The notes below the pieces were generated by a model. That model did no database searches and was not told the origin of the DNA. It was given only the letters and a program-made list of their open reading frames with translations. The translations under genes were made by a program, and so were the position numbers. 64,000 bases of DNA from Gimesia sp. (GTDB lineage Bacteria; Planctomycetota; Planctomycetia; Planctomycetales; Planctomycetaceae): assembly GCA_002706765.1 (NCBI GenBank), contig PAJV01000062.1:1-64000 (forward strand). The letters run 5' to 3'. Every line of letters begins with the position of its first letter. Positions within the stretch are counted from its first letter, which is position 1. Positions 9,020-18,199 of this stretch are shown piece by piece.

Positions 9020-10912
9020 ATGAGCACGAACTCGACTTCAAGTCGTCAACAGTTTGAAGAATATAAAGAAGAATTTCTGGAAGCTCACAGCACTTCCCGG
9101 GGAAAACCCGCCGCCAAACGCGACCGTTCTTCCTGGGAACTGGTAAAAAGTTTTCTGGGGCTGCTGAAAGTTCATCGCGGGGCAATGATTTTGTCTCTCT
9201 TATCTTTAACGGTGGCAACCTTACTCGCTTTGATTCCGCCGGCGGCAACCAAATTTGTCGTGGATTATGTGCTCGACAAAAAGCCGCTCCCGCCATCTAT
9301 GCCGGCATGGTTCCCGCAGGAACCCTGGCCGATGCTGGTCTCGATTACGGTAACCGTCATAATTATTTCCCTGATTCGTATTGGACTGCAGATCTGGGGA
9401 CGTTGGCATGCCACACGCGTGACCAAAATGATTCAGATGAAAGTCCGTAAGGATGTGTTCGCACAAGCGGTTCGACTGCCCCTGCATCGCGTACAGGAAC
9501 TCAAATCGGGAGGCGCTGCAAGTATCTTACGCGAAGATGCCGGCAGTGTGGGAGAACTCGTGTTCGGCATGCTTTACAATCCCTGTCGTGCCATCATCCA
9601 GCTGCTGGGTAGTCTGATGATCCTTGCCTGGGTTGACTGGCGACTTCTGTTAGGAGCACTCTTTCTCGTTCCACTGGTCTATCTGTCACACCGCACATGG
9701 ATCAGCCGTATCCGTCCGCAACATCGTAAAATCAGGGCGCAACGGGTCGCCGTTGATGCGTTGGCAACGGAATCATTTGGGGGGATGCGCGTGGTCCGCG
9801 CTTTTGGACGCCAGCGTTCTGAAACCAGTCGCGTTCTGAGAGGAAATCACCTGATGGGACGCCAGGAACTGTATGCCTGGTGGTGGTCGCGTTTTATTGA
9901 GATCGTCTGGGAAACGATCATTCCCGTAGCTTCAGCATGTTTGCTCCTGTATGGGGGCTGGCAGGTGCTGCAGGGAGAATTAACTCTGGGAGACCTGGTC
10001 ATGTTCCTGGCTTACCTGCTGATGCTGCTCGGTCCCCTCGCGGTACTCGCACAGAGTGCAGCCCAGTTCCAGAACAGTCTGTCCGGCTTTGATCGCGTTC
10101 TTGACCTGCTGGACGAACCGCGCGAAATGGAATCGGCAACCGCGCAGTCCATTACAAAAGCCGAAATTGAAGGTCAGGTTACGTTTGAGAATGTCAGCTT
10201 TCAGTATCCGAATTCTCAGCAATATGCACTCCAGGAAGTCTCACTCGATATTGCTCCCGGCGAAACCATTGCACTGGTAGGCGCCAGTGGCGCCGGTAAA
10301 ACCACCTTCTGCAATCTGGTGGCCCGATTCTACGATCCCACGTCGGGTCGGATCCTGCTCGATGGCAGGAACCTGGTTGATCTCGATGTGGAAAGTTACC
10401 GAAATCACATCGGCGTGGTGGAACAGGACGTTTTTCTGTTTGATGGTTCGATCGCGGAAAACATAGGATATGGAAACCGTAAAGCGACACTCGAACAGAT
10501 TCAATATGCGGCAGAAATCGCGAATGCAGACGAATTTATCAGAACTTTACCGAACGGCTATCAGACGCTTATCGGGGAACGTGGTGTCAAACTCAGTGGT
10601 GGACAACGCCAGCGACTGGCAATCGCCCGCGCCATTCTCGCTGATCCCAAAATATTAATTTTCGATGAAGCCACCAGCAATCTGGATACCGAAAGTGAAC
10701 GACTTATCCAGGACAGTCTCACAACCTTAATGCAGGATCGCACCTGCTTTGTCATTGCCCACCGCCTGAGCACCATCACGCACGCCAGTCGTATTATCGT
10801 TTTCGAAGGGGGACGCATCATCGAAAGCGGAACACATGACTCCTTAATGGAAGCAGGGGGAAAATACAAAGAGATGGTATTGCTGCAGACCAGCCCGGCG
10901 GAAGTATCCTGA
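9020..10912 (+). CDS. ABC exporter, fused membrane and ATPase domains (MsbA-like)
   Basis: A 630-residue half-transporter of the MsbA/multidrug exporter type. Residues about 45-350 hold a six-helix transmembrane domain (for example LSLLSLTVATLLALIPP and ACLLLYGGWQVLQGELTLGD); residues about 380-620 are the nucleotide-binding domain with Walker A GASGAGKTT (near 421), the Q-loop EQDVFLF, the signature LSGGQRQRLA (near 525), Walker B ILIFDEATSNLD and the H-loop IAHRLS. It would work as a homodimer exporting lipid or another hydrophobic compound. The ATG at 9020 has AAAGAG upstream; a TTG 30 bases earlier is less likely. No partner gene shows what it moves. Confidence 0.92.
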   Translation: MSTNSTSSRQQFEEYKEEFLEAHSTSRGKPAAKRDRSSWELVKSFLGLLKVHRGAMILSLLSLTVATLLALIPPAATKFVVDYVLDKKPLPPSMPAWFPQEPWPMLVSITVTVIIISLIRIGLQIWGRWHATRVTKMIQMKVRKDVFAQAVRLPLHRVQELKSGGAASILREDAGSVGELVFGMLYNPCRAIIQLLGSLMILAWVDWRLLLGALFLVPLVYLSHRTWISRIRPQHRKIRAQRVAVDALATESFGGMRVVRAFGRQRSETSRVLRGNHLMGRQELYAWWWSRFIEIVWETIIPVASACLLLYGGWQVLQGELTLGDLVMFLAYLLMLLGPLAVLAQSAAQFQNSLSGFDRVLDLLDEPREMESATAQSITKAEIEGQVTFENVSFQYPNSQQYALQEVSLDIAPGETIALVGASGAGKTTFCNLVARFYDPTSGRILLDGRNLVDLDVESYRNHIGVVEQDVFLFDGSIAENIGYGNRKATLEQIQYAAEIANADEFIRTLPNGYQTLIGERGVKLSGGQRQRLAIARAILADPKILIFDEATSNLDTESERLIQDSLTTLMQDRTCFVIAHRLSTITHASRIIVFEGGRIIESGTHDSLMEAGGKYKEMVLLQTSPAEVS

Positions 10913-11167
10913 AACTATATTGAATGGCAAATTTGATTTCCTGAATTCTGGACACCTTTGTCGCTTTTTCAAATTGAAATCCCCCTTTCGCATGTTTATA
11001 ATTCAATATATCACACCTTTATCGTGAGCGCATCACGATCCCACCAGAATTAAAACGGACCATTTACCGTTCGTTACTGACATGTTTATCTGAAATCAAC
11101 GATTCACAGTCAATTGAATCATTCAGCGAGATAAAACCGGGAGCAGCCCGGAAAGGAACAAATTCAC
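10913..11167 (+). promoter_or_regulatory. Upstream region of the cytochrome c peroxidase gene with an inverted repeat
   Basis: The 255-bp gap contains a perfect 7-base inverted repeat, ATCGTGA-GCGCA-TCACGAT, at 11021-11039, about 130 bases before the peroxidase start. It could be an operator for a dimeric regulator of the peroxidase gene. No regulator can be named. GGAAAGGAAC before 11168 is the ribosome-binding site. Confidence 0.35.
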
Positions 11168-12427
11168 ATGAAATCCATGGTTCTCAGTCATTGTCAATCG
11201 ATTATCAAATTCAGCGTCGTTTGCGGAATGATGATTGGCTTTCTTTCACAATACCGTTTAGAGGCTGCAGAGAAAACATCAGCCCCGAAATCAAATAAGG
11301 TCATGCTGGGAACAGCAGAACTGACTTCGGGGATTCCCGGCAAAGGTCCCTTGACGGAAAAAGAGATCAAAGACTGGCTGGGCGATCCAGCAAACCATGA
11401 AGTTCTGGAAATCACATTGCCGCTGGGCTTGAACGCCGGCGCCGCCCAGATTGTCGGCCTCAAAGAGAATCCGCTTACACGCGCCAAAGTCGAACTGGGA
11501 CGACAGTTGTATTTTGACACGCGTCTCTCTTCTGACAATACCATCAGTTGTGCCAGTTGTCACCACCCTGAGGAAGGCTTTGGTCGGCACACGCAGTTTG
11601 GTATCGGAATCAAGGACCTTGAAGGAGGACGTAACTCACCTGTAAGTTACAACCGGATTCTGAGTGGTCCTCAGTTCTGGGACGGCCGTGCTGCCACACT
11701 GGAAGAGCAGGCCGTTGGTCCGATCGCCAATCCGATTGAAATGGGACACACTCATGAAGCGGTTGTGAAATCCATTAAGGAGATTCCCGGCTACCGACTT
11801 CAGTTCCACAAAATCTTCAACGATGGCGTCAACATTGACAACATTGGAAAAGCCATTGCCGCTTTCGAACGCACCCTGGTGTCTGGCCCTTCTCCCTTCG
11901 ATTATCATGAACAACTGCGTCCTTTCCTGAAACTGGATAAAGAAGACCTGGAAGACTTTGAAGCAGAATATACCGCCGCTCTGAAACTCGCTGAAGCACA
12001 CCCCATGTCAGAAAGTGCCAAACGAGGTCGGGATCTGTTTTTCAGTGAGAAGGTAAACTGTTCTGCCTGTCATCTGGGCCCTAACCTTGCTGATGAAAAG
12101 TATCACAACCTGGGAATTGGCATGTCTGCCAAAGAGCCAGACCTGGGGCGGTATGAAGTCACCAGAAAAGAAGAAGATAAAGGTGCCTTCAAAACGCCAA
12201 CTATCCGAAATGTTGAATTCAGTGCACCTTACATGCATGATGGATCACTGGAAACTCTTGAGGAAGTTGTCGAACATTACAACAAAGGCGGCGATCCGAA
12301 TCCCTATCTAAGTGATAAAATCAAAAAGCTGAATCTGACAGAACAGGATAAAAAAGACCTGGTCGCGTTTATGAAAGCCTGTAGCGGTCCTTTCACCAAA
12401 GTGGAACCAGGTCGGCTGCCCCAATAA
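11168..12427 (+). CDS. Di-haem cytochrome c peroxidase (MauG/CcpA family)
   Basis: A 419-residue exported protein (hydrophobic signal near residues 10-30). It has two c-type haem sites: CASCH at 128-132 and CSACH at 298-302, each followed by the expected sequence (EEGFGRH; LGPNLADEKYHNLG). The family motifs GRNSPVSYNR, FWDGRAATLEEQ and MHDGSLETLEEVVEHYNKGG are all present. Members reduce hydrogen peroxide in the periplasm using electrons from a small cytochrome or cupredoxin; MauG-type members instead oxidise protein side chains, and the sequence alone cannot fully separate the two. It is a single gene with its own terminator. Confidence 0.92.
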   Translation: MKSMVLSHCQSIIKFSVVCGMMIGFLSQYRLEAAEKTSAPKSNKVMLGTAELTSGIPGKGPLTEKEIKDWLGDPANHEVLEITLPLGLNAGAAQIVGLKENPLTRAKVELGRQLYFDTRLSSDNTISCASCHHPEEGFGRHTQFGIGIKDLEGGRNSPVSYNRILSGPQFWDGRAATLEEQAVGPIANPIEMGHTHEAVVKSIKEIPGYRLQFHKIFNDGVNIDNIGKAIAAFERTLVSGPSPFDYHEQLRPFLKLDKEDLEDFEAEYTAALKLAEAHPMSESAKRGRDLFFSEKVNCSACHLGPNLADEKYHNLGIGMSAKEPDLGRYEVTRKEEDKGAFKTPTIRNVEFSAPYMHDGSLETLEEVVEHYNKGGDPNPYLSDKIKKLNLTEQDKKDLVAFMKACSGPFTKVEPGRLPQ

Positions 12428-12451
12428 TTGACTCAATCAATTTCGTCCCTC

Positions 12452-12485
12452 ACAGCCCGGTTTCCTACCCGGGCTGTTTTTTTTT
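12452..12485 (+). terminator. Rho-independent terminator of the peroxidase gene
   Basis: A GC-rich 8-bp stem, CAGCCCGG at 12453-12460 and CCGGGCTG at 12469-12476, with an 8-base loop and a run of nine T. It lies 25 bases after the peroxidase stop. This is the clearest intrinsic terminator in the window. Confidence 0.92.
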
Positions 12486-12598
12486 GCATGCTGACAATTT
12501 GACGGTTTCTGTTTCATGTTGCGCATTCCGCAATTCTGGTATCATTTGACAATGATCGTACCTGAATAACAGCGCTGTTTTATTGAGAAGGATTTGCT

Positions 12599-13315
12599 TT
12601 GTCTGACGTATGGGAAGTCATTGCACTGACTACACTCGCAGGTATCACGATTCCTGTCGGCGGCTTTCTTGCCAAAATTGAAAACATACATCCTCAATGG
12701 CTGGAAGACGAATTTCGCCACTCGGTCATCGCCTTTGGAGGGGGTGTGTTGCTGGCTGCGGTCGCACTGGTCCTCATACCGGAAGGTATTTCCGAACAAC
12801 CACCCTGGATTGCTTCTCTCGCCATACTCTCAGGTGGAATCTGCTTTATGTTCTGCGACATCTGGCTGGCGACGCATCGCAGTTCTGCTGCGCAGTTGCT
12901 TGCCTTGCTGCTCGACTTTGTTCCGGAATCCATGGCGTTGGGAGCTTCCTTCGCGACCAACAGCCATTCAGTGGGCTTACTGCTTGCCATCCTGATTGGT
13001 CTGCAAAACCTGCCTGAGGGTTTTAATGCCTATCGCGAACTGGCCAGTTCATCGACCATGCGAAAATCGATGATTCTGCCCGGATTTTGTCTGCTGGTTC
13101 TGCTGGGACCTGTTTCCGGGCTCATCGGTTTTTACTTCCTGGCTTCCATTCCCCGACTGGTGGGCCTGATCATGCTCTTCGCAGCAGGAGGCATTCTCTA
13201 TTTGACGTTTCAGGATATCGCACCGCAGGCGCAACTCGAACGACGCTGGGCACCTTCCCTCGGCGCAGTGATTGGCTTCGTTTTCGGACTGATCGCGCAG
13301 ATGATCATCGACTGA
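12599..13315 (+). CDS. ZIP family divalent metal transporter
   Basis: A 238-residue membrane protein with about eight helices. The metal-path motifs of the ZIP family are present in altered form: DFVPESMALGASF in helix 4 (normally HN.PEG) and LQNLPEGFNAYREL in helix 5 (normally HE.PEG), so the first His of each is replaced by Asp or Gln. It therefore belongs to the ZIP fold, but its metal preference (Zn, Fe or Mn) is unclear. The start is TTG at 12599, supported by AGAAGGA 7 bases upstream. The next gene, after a 224-bp gap that holds a repeat, is a metal P-type ATPase. Confidence 0.82.
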   Translation: MSDVWEVIALTTLAGITIPVGGFLAKIENIHPQWLEDEFRHSVIAFGGGVLLAAVALVLIPEGISEQPPWIASLAILSGGICFMFCDIWLATHRSSAAQLLALLLDFVPESMALGASFATNSHSVGLLLAILIGLQNLPEGFNAYRELASSSTMRKSMILPGFCLLVLLGPVSGLIGFYFLASIPRLVGLIMLFAAGGILYLTFQDIAPQAQLERRWAPSLGAVIGFVFGLIAQMIID

Positions 13316-13385
13316 CGACCAGAGAATCTCCTGTTTATTCCCCTTCTGCTATCTCGTCTGTTTACACTCGGAAATTCCAGTCTAT

Positions 13386-13487
13386 ATTAGACTGTGTCCC
13401 GTATGACTTTAGCGTCTCCAAAGCCATTGGGGCCGAGTCTATTAGATTGAGAGACGCTATGATTAAATGTGACGCGTTCCAGATTCC
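13386..13487 (+). repeat. Dispersed hairpin repeat, copy A
   Basis: A 102-bp element in the gap between the ZIP transporter and the P-type ATPase. It contains an inverted repeat, AGCGTCTC at 13411-13418 and GAGACGCT at 13451-13458. It is about 80% identical (hand alignment, no gaps) to the reverse complement of 62695-62796, and its first half matches 45712-45769. It contains no convincing reading frame. It looks like a short non-autonomous mobile or REP-type element. Confidence 0.8.
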
Positions 13488-13539
13488 TCAATATCTGCCT
13501 TCATAATATTCTGGATTTTCCATATTTAAAGGGATAAGT

Positions 13540-15435
13540 GTGTCGAACTCTAATCCAACGAGAGCGGGTTCAGCTGTCTGGAAATCTCTGGAAACATTGA
13601 TTGCTGTTTTTACGATCATCATGATCACAGCCCATTTGATCCTGCGGTTTGGAACAGGCAGCGCAGAATGGATTCAAAATCTTCCCCTGTGGTCCGTACT
13701 GGCACTGGGAGGGACACCGCTGGTCTGGGGTCTGCTGGTCAAGATGGTTCATCGCGAGTTTGGTTCCGACCTGCTGGCGGGAATCTCTATTGTTGTATCC
13801 GTGCTGCTCGATGAATACCTGGCCGGTTCCCTGGTTGTATTGATGCTGTCCGGCGGTGAAGCCCTGGAAGCTTATGCTGTCCGGAGTGCTTCATCCGTCC
13901 TGCAGGCACTCAGCAAACGCATGCCCTCGATTGCCCATAAAAAGACGGACACCGGCGTCGAGGATACCTCCCTCGATCAGATTGCCATCAATGATACGCT
14001 GGCCATCTTTCCGCATGAAATCTGTCCTGTCGATGGAACGGTCATCGAAGGACATGGCGTGATGGACGAATCCTATCTCACCGGGGAGCCATATATGATG
14101 TCCAAAACGCCGGGCTCCCAGGTACTTTCTGGAGCCATCAACGGTGAATCAGCTCTGATCATCCGCGCGGAAAAACGAGCTGTCGACTCCCGCTATGCCA
14201 AGATCATGCAGGTCATGCAGACCTCTGAACAGCATCGTCCGCGAATGAGACGACTGGCCGACAGGCTCGGTGCCTGGTACACACCCCTGGCAGTGCTGAT
14301 CGGGCTGGTTGCCTGGATCATCTCCGGGGACCCGGTACGCTTTCTCGCCGTGATGGTGGTCGCTACACCCTGCCCGCTGCTGATTGCGATCCCGGTAGCC
14401 ATTATCGGCTCCATCTCACTTGCCGCACGCAGGGCAATCATTGTTCGCGATCCTACCGCACTCGAAACAGCAGATACCTGTCGCGTGATTATTTTCGATA
14501 AAACAGGAACCCTGACCTACGGCGAACCTCAGCTTACCGAACAACTCTGCGCACCGGGTTTCGATCCACTGGAAGTCCTCTCACTCGTCGGCAGCCTGGA
14601 ACGGTTTTCCAAACATCCCCTCGCCGGGGCAATCCTGAAGGCGATTCAGGCAGAAAAAGCAGTCAGTCATGATGCTTCGAAAATCAGTGAACCGCCGGGA
14701 CAGGGAATGCAGGGAACAGTCACAGGACATTCGGTGCAGATCACCAGCCGCAAAAAACTGATCAAACAGCAACCCGACCTGGAAACGCAACTCCCTCCGC
14801 AGGCGGGAGGCCTGGAATGCGTCATTCTGATTGATGATCAGTACGCCGGCATTTATCGATTTCGTGATACTCCCCGGACAGACGGACAATCTTTTATATC
14901 GCACCTTTCGCCTCGACATCAGATTCAGAAAACAATGCTGGTTTCCGGCGACCGGGAATCAGAGGTACGTTACCTCGCCGAGCAGGTTGGCATAGAAAAC
15001 GTCTACTTCAGCCAGAGTCCCGAACAAAAACTGGAAATCGTCAATGCGGAAACGAGCCAGGCGAATACCATCTTTGTCGGTGATGGTATCAATGACGCGC
15101 CGGCTCTCGTCGCAGCGACCGTCGGCATGGCCTTTGGGCAAAACAGTGATGTCACCACTGAAGCTGCCGATGTGATTGTGATGGACAGTTCTCTGCAGAA
15201 GATCGACGAATTCCTGCATATCAGCCGCCGCATGCGCCGCATCGCGTTGCAAAGCGCCATCGGAGGCATGATATTGAGCATGTTCGGCATGCTGCTGGCT
15301 GCTGCCGGTTATCTCCCTCCCGTAGCCGGCGCGATTTCCCAGGAAGTCATCGACGTACTCGCGGTACTCAATGCGCTACGTGTCGCCATGCCTCCCAAAG
15401 CACTCACTGATTTCAATCCTGATCACCGCCCCTGA
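13540..15435 (+). CDS. Heavy-metal translocating P-type ATPase
   Basis: A 631-residue P1B-type ATPase. Motifs in order: the actuator TGE (SYLTGEP), the membrane metal motif [14 protein letters not shown] near 275, the phosphorylation site [11 protein letters not shown] near 320, the HP motif HPLAGAIL near 356, and the hinge [10 protein letters not shown] near 513. There is no N-terminal HMA metal-binding domain. The membrane motif is TPCP rather than CPC, which separates it from typical Cu and Zn/Cd pumps and leaves the metal open. The start is GTG at 13540 with AAAGGGA 6 bases upstream. Its neighbour is a ZIP importer, so a role in metal balance is likely. Confidence 0.9.
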   Translation: MSNSNPTRAGSAVWKSLETLIAVFTIIMITAHLILRFGTGSAEWIQNLPLWSVLALGGTPLVWGLLVKMVHREFGSDLLAGISIVVSVLLDEYLAGSLVVLMLSGGEALEAYAVRSASSVLQALSKRMPSIAHKKTDTGVEDTSLDQIAINDTLAIFPHEICPVDGTVIEGHGVMDESYLTGEPYMMSKTPGSQVLSGAINGESALIIRAEKRAVDSRYAKIMQVMQTSEQHRPRMRRLADRLGAWYTPLAVLIGLVAWIISGDPVRFLAVMVVATPCPLLIAIPVAIIGSISLAARRAIIVRDPTALETADTCRVIIFDKTGTLTYGEPQLTEQLCAPGFDPLEVLSLVGSLERFSKHPLAGAILKAIQAEKAVSHDASKISEPPGQGMQGTVTGHSVQITSRKKLIKQQPDLETQLPPQAGGLECVILIDDQYAGIYRFRDTPRTDGQSFISHLSPRHQIQKTMLVSGDRESEVRYLAEQVGIENVYFSQSPEQKLEIVNAETSQANTIFVGDGINDAPALVAATVGMAFGQNSDVTTEAADVIVMDSSLQKIDEFLHISRRMRRIALQSAIGGMILSMFGMLLAAAGYLPPVAGAISQEVIDVLAVLNALRVAMPPKALTDFNPDHRP

Positions 15436-15466
15436 TGGGAGCTGCATAGTCAACCTGGGCCGCTTC

Positions 15467-16534
15467 TTACTTCGCTTCAAAGCGTACTTCAGGAACTCCA
15501 TTAGAATAGGAAATCACATAACGACCATCGGAAGTCGGATAGATCACATCCTGTTTCAATTCAAAATCAGTCGGTGACTCACGCAGTCGAAACTTCTGAT
15601 TACCGGGAATGATATAGGGACCACCAAATTCGACAATCATCTTTGTCCGGTCACCCAGCGAATGACCCGTATTTTTAAAAACGACGCCATCCAGATCAGC
15701 CTGCGTCACAAATTTGGCTTTGACATCCAAATCAGCCGCCTGCATATTCTGAACCATCTGTTTTGCGTCTTCATAAGGACAGGTCGTATCCCCTGTTCCA
15801 TGAATGATCACAATTTTCCCGGCATACCCCATTGCTTTCATGGCTTTCAGATGATCGGGGTTCCCGATGAAACGGATTTCCTGAGCTCCGGGTGAAAGAT
15901 AATCAGCCGAATTTTGATCCCGACTGTAGCGGGCATCCAGGCTGCTGCCTCCTGGCAGATTAAATGCGATATCATCCGACAGTCGAGGCATCCCACAGAT
16001 ATCAACCACACATGTGAAGGTATGCGGCGCAAATTTATTACACATCAGTGTCACATTTCCCCCTCCCGAACCACCGGCAGAATAAATCCGGCGCGAATTA
16101 AAAGGAATTTTCTGCTCGCGCAGTGCATGATACACATGCGAGAGAGCCCGCAAGGCATCAATGGCCTGCAGGTATCCAAAATCATAAGGAGCCCCCGACT
16201 GATCATTCCAGGAACCACTTTGCACATAATCCACCGAGATGGCAATCACGTTCAATTCCCTGGTAAGCACCGCCGGATTCCCGGCGCCGGAAGAATTCGT
16301 GCCTCCCCAGTTGTGCAGATTAAGCATCAGCCCGGTGTCGGCATTCACATTTTTGAGTTCATTTCCCGGATAATACAGATACACTTTGACCGATCGGGGG
16401 CCCGGCTGAAACGGCCATTCCTGTGTCGCGATGGAAAAACTGCTGTCGCGCTCTGGTAATTCTGCCGCCTGTACCGCAGAGCATATATCCCCGATTATTA
16501 AGAAAACTGTGATCGATAACAAAATCCGAACCAT
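15467..16534 (-). CDS. Secreted alpha/beta hydrolase (PHB depolymerase/feruloyl esterase-like)
   Basis: A 355-residue exported hydrolase with a signal peptide (VRILLSITVFLIIGDICS, cleavage near AVQA). The nucleophile elbow is YSAGGSGGGNVT, a likely acid lies in HGTGDTTCPYEDA and the His in NTGHSLGD. The fold resembles poly-hydroxybutyrate depolymerases and prolyl-oligopeptidase-like esterases; the substrate is unknown. The start was set at the ATG at 16534, directly before the signal peptide, instead of a longer frame to 16591. It is divergent from the serine hydrolase gene; 145 bases between them hold a palindrome. Confidence 0.8.
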   Translation of the reverse strand: MVRILLSITVFLIIGDICSAVQAAELPERDSSFSIATQEWPFQPGPRSVKVYLYYPGNELKNVNADTGLMLNLHNWGGTNSSGAGNPAVLTRELNVIAISVDYVQSGSWNDQSGAPYDFGYLQAIDALRALSHVYHALREQKIPFNSRRIYSAGGSGGGNVTLMCNKFAPHTFTCVVDICGMPRLSDDIAFNLPGGSSLDARYSRDQNSADYLSPGAQEIRFIGNPDHLKAMKAMGYAGKIVIIHGTGDTTCPYEDAKQMVQNMQAADLDVKAKFVTQADLDGVVFKNTGHSLGDRTKMIVEFGGPYIIPGNQKFRLRESPTDFELKQDVIYPTSDGRYVISYSNGVPEVRFEAK

Positions 16535-16573
16535 GAACCGCCCCTTCGCTGGATGAGATAACCCCGAAACAGT

Positions 16574-16605
16574 TTGACGGAAAATCGTCAACCACTCGCT
16601 TGACG
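16574..16605. promoter_or_regulatory. Candidate operator: palindrome plus a third half-site
   Basis: In the gap between the two divergent hydrolase genes, TTGACG-GAAAAT-CGTCAA (16574-16591) is a perfect 6-6-6 palindrome, and another TTGACG half-site follows at 16600-16605. The spacing and position fit a regulator acting on both genes. No regulator gene lies nearby. Confidence 0.4.
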
Positions 16606-16679
16606 ATTTCCCTGAGATCGATCATGGTAAATGAATCTCGCAGAGTCAACACAGACTCCCCCCTATCAGGAATAAGCCG

Positions 16680-17807
16680 ATGACTTCACTGCCGATCGTC
16701 AAACCTCAGGAAATCAATCTCGATCATGAGCGGCTGAAACAGGCGGGAAGATTGCTGGAAGAGTGGACTGCGGAGGGCAGTGTCCCCGGGGCCGCCATTG
16801 TCGTCGGGCGGCATGGCAAAATGGTCGAGCCTCAATTCTTTGGGAAACAGGGGCCTGAAAAAAATGCAGAAGCGATTCGCCCTGATGGCATGTTTCTGCT
16901 CGCCTCCATTACGAAGCCCATTGTCTATATGAGTGCACTGCGACTGGTGGAGCGAGGCGACCTGGTCCTGTCTCTGCCGGTTACACATTATATCCCCGAT
17001 TTCGCCGCACACCATAAAGAATCCATTCTGGTCCATCACCTGTTTACGCATACTTCGGGGATGCCTGACATGTTGGCGAATAATGTGGAACTTCGCCAGT
17101 CGCTGGCACCGCTTAAACAGTTCATCCATGGAGCCATATACGATACCGTTCCCCTGTTCCAGCCGGCAGGAACAGGACTCAGCTACCAGAGTATGGGTAC
17201 GCTGATTGTCGCGGAAATCGTGCAAAGGCTGACCCGCAAAACCATTGCGCAGCATGTCCGTGATGAAATCATCAAACCCTTGGATCTTCAGAATACCTGG
17301 CTGGGACGGGGAGACTTTCCACGTGAGCGGCTGGTCCGCGTCGAAACACCGGAATATCAGGTTGGTTCCAGTTTTGGCTGGAACAGCCCTTACTGGCAGG
17401 ATCTGGGAGTCCCCTGGGGTGGCATGTTCAGCTCTCCTGCGGATCTGGCAGTCATCTGTCAGTGCATGCTGAATTATGGCGAAGTCGCAGACAGACGTCT
17501 GCTCTCCCGCTCAATGCTGGAGATGGCGACCACCAATCGCTTGAACGACTATCCCGATCTGCCAGAACCGATTCGCCGCTCTCAACCCTGGGGGCTGGGC
17601 TGGCGTTTGAATCATCCCGGCCAGACCGGAAGCTGGGGAAACCTGCTCGACCGTAGCGTGTTTGGTCACACAGGAGCCACCGGAACCATGGTCTGGATGG
17701 ACCGCCGCCGTGATGGTTTCGCAGTGCTGCTGACGACAGCCATTCGTTCCCAGGTTCCCTGGCGTCTGGTAAAACTCTCCAATATCATTGCGTCAGCGTT
17801 TAATTAA
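16680..17807 (+). CDS. Serine hydrolase, beta-lactamase (class C)/esterase family
   Basis: A 375-residue protein of the beta-lactamase/penicillin-binding fold. The active-site SxxK is SITK at 76-79 within LLASITKPIVYMSAL, the second motif is the Tyr in SYQSMGTL, and the third is HTGATGTMVW near the C-terminus. Other family sequences are VHHLFTHTSGMPDM and PWGLGWRLN. There is no obvious signal peptide, so it may act in the cytoplasm. Most relatives are esterases or peptidases rather than true beta-lactamases. CAGGAA lies before the ATG. It is divergent from the neighbouring secreted hydrolase. Confidence 0.88.
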   Translation: MTSLPIVKPQEINLDHERLKQAGRLLEEWTAEGSVPGAAIVVGRHGKMVEPQFFGKQGPEKNAEAIRPDGMFLLASITKPIVYMSALRLVERGDLVLSLPVTHYIPDFAAHHKESILVHHLFTHTSGMPDMLANNVELRQSLAPLKQFIHGAIYDTVPLFQPAGTGLSYQSMGTLIVAEIVQRLTRKTIAQHVRDEIIKPLDLQNTWLGRGDFPRERLVRVETPEYQVGSSFGWNSPYWQDLGVPWGGMFSSPADLAVICQCMLNYGEVADRRLLSRSMLEMATTNRLNDYPDLPEPIRRSQPWGLGWRLNHPGQTGSWGNLLDRSVFGHTGATGTMVWMDRRRDGFAVLLTTAIRSQVPWRLVKLSNIIASAFN

Positions 17808-18199
17808 TCAGAAAGCCCGGTCCGGAAATGCGATCACCACTTTTACGATAAATTAAAGTCTGACTCTTCCACATTACGATGGAAATGAAGGCCGTTGCCC
17901 GAATTTGTTTGAATTCTTATTCACATAGGTAAGATAGTCCATCTGGGTCCTGAACTATTTTGTGTGTGGATCAGATTTTTTCATATTAGAAATTGATGAA
18001 TTCACATACATTAATCAGACTAATGCACTATACTGGGTCAGATTCAAATTAAAGTGGTGGCTTGAATGCAATCGTTCCAGATTAGAATGAGCGAACAGTC
18101 ACTGATTGAAACAGGATCTTTGCTGCGATCATCTCACCGATCCAGTAACACATCAGCGCGAAACCGACACCTTTGAATACCGGATGCCAGGCATTGACT
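17808..18199 (+). other. Gene-free 392 bp upstream of the respiratory operon
   Basis: No gene is supported. The stretch is AT-rich and should hold the promoter of the caa3/bc operon. TATACT near 18032 is a possible -10 box, but I see no well-placed -35 box. No repeat or strong hairpin was noticed. Confidence 0.4.

Noticed and set aside
13087-13506. A 139-codon plus-strand open frame over the end of the ZIP gene
   Set aside because: It mostly overlaps the ZIP gene in another frame and continues into the dispersed repeat; no coding signal.
16680-17807. True class C beta-lactamase (antibiotic resistance)
   Set aside because: No signal peptide, and SxS in place of YxN and HTG in place of KTG are typical of esterase-type relatives.
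18020-18040. Promoter with TATACT before the respiratory operon
   Set aside because: No -35 box could be placed at 16-18 bases, so the -10-like sequence alone is not enough.
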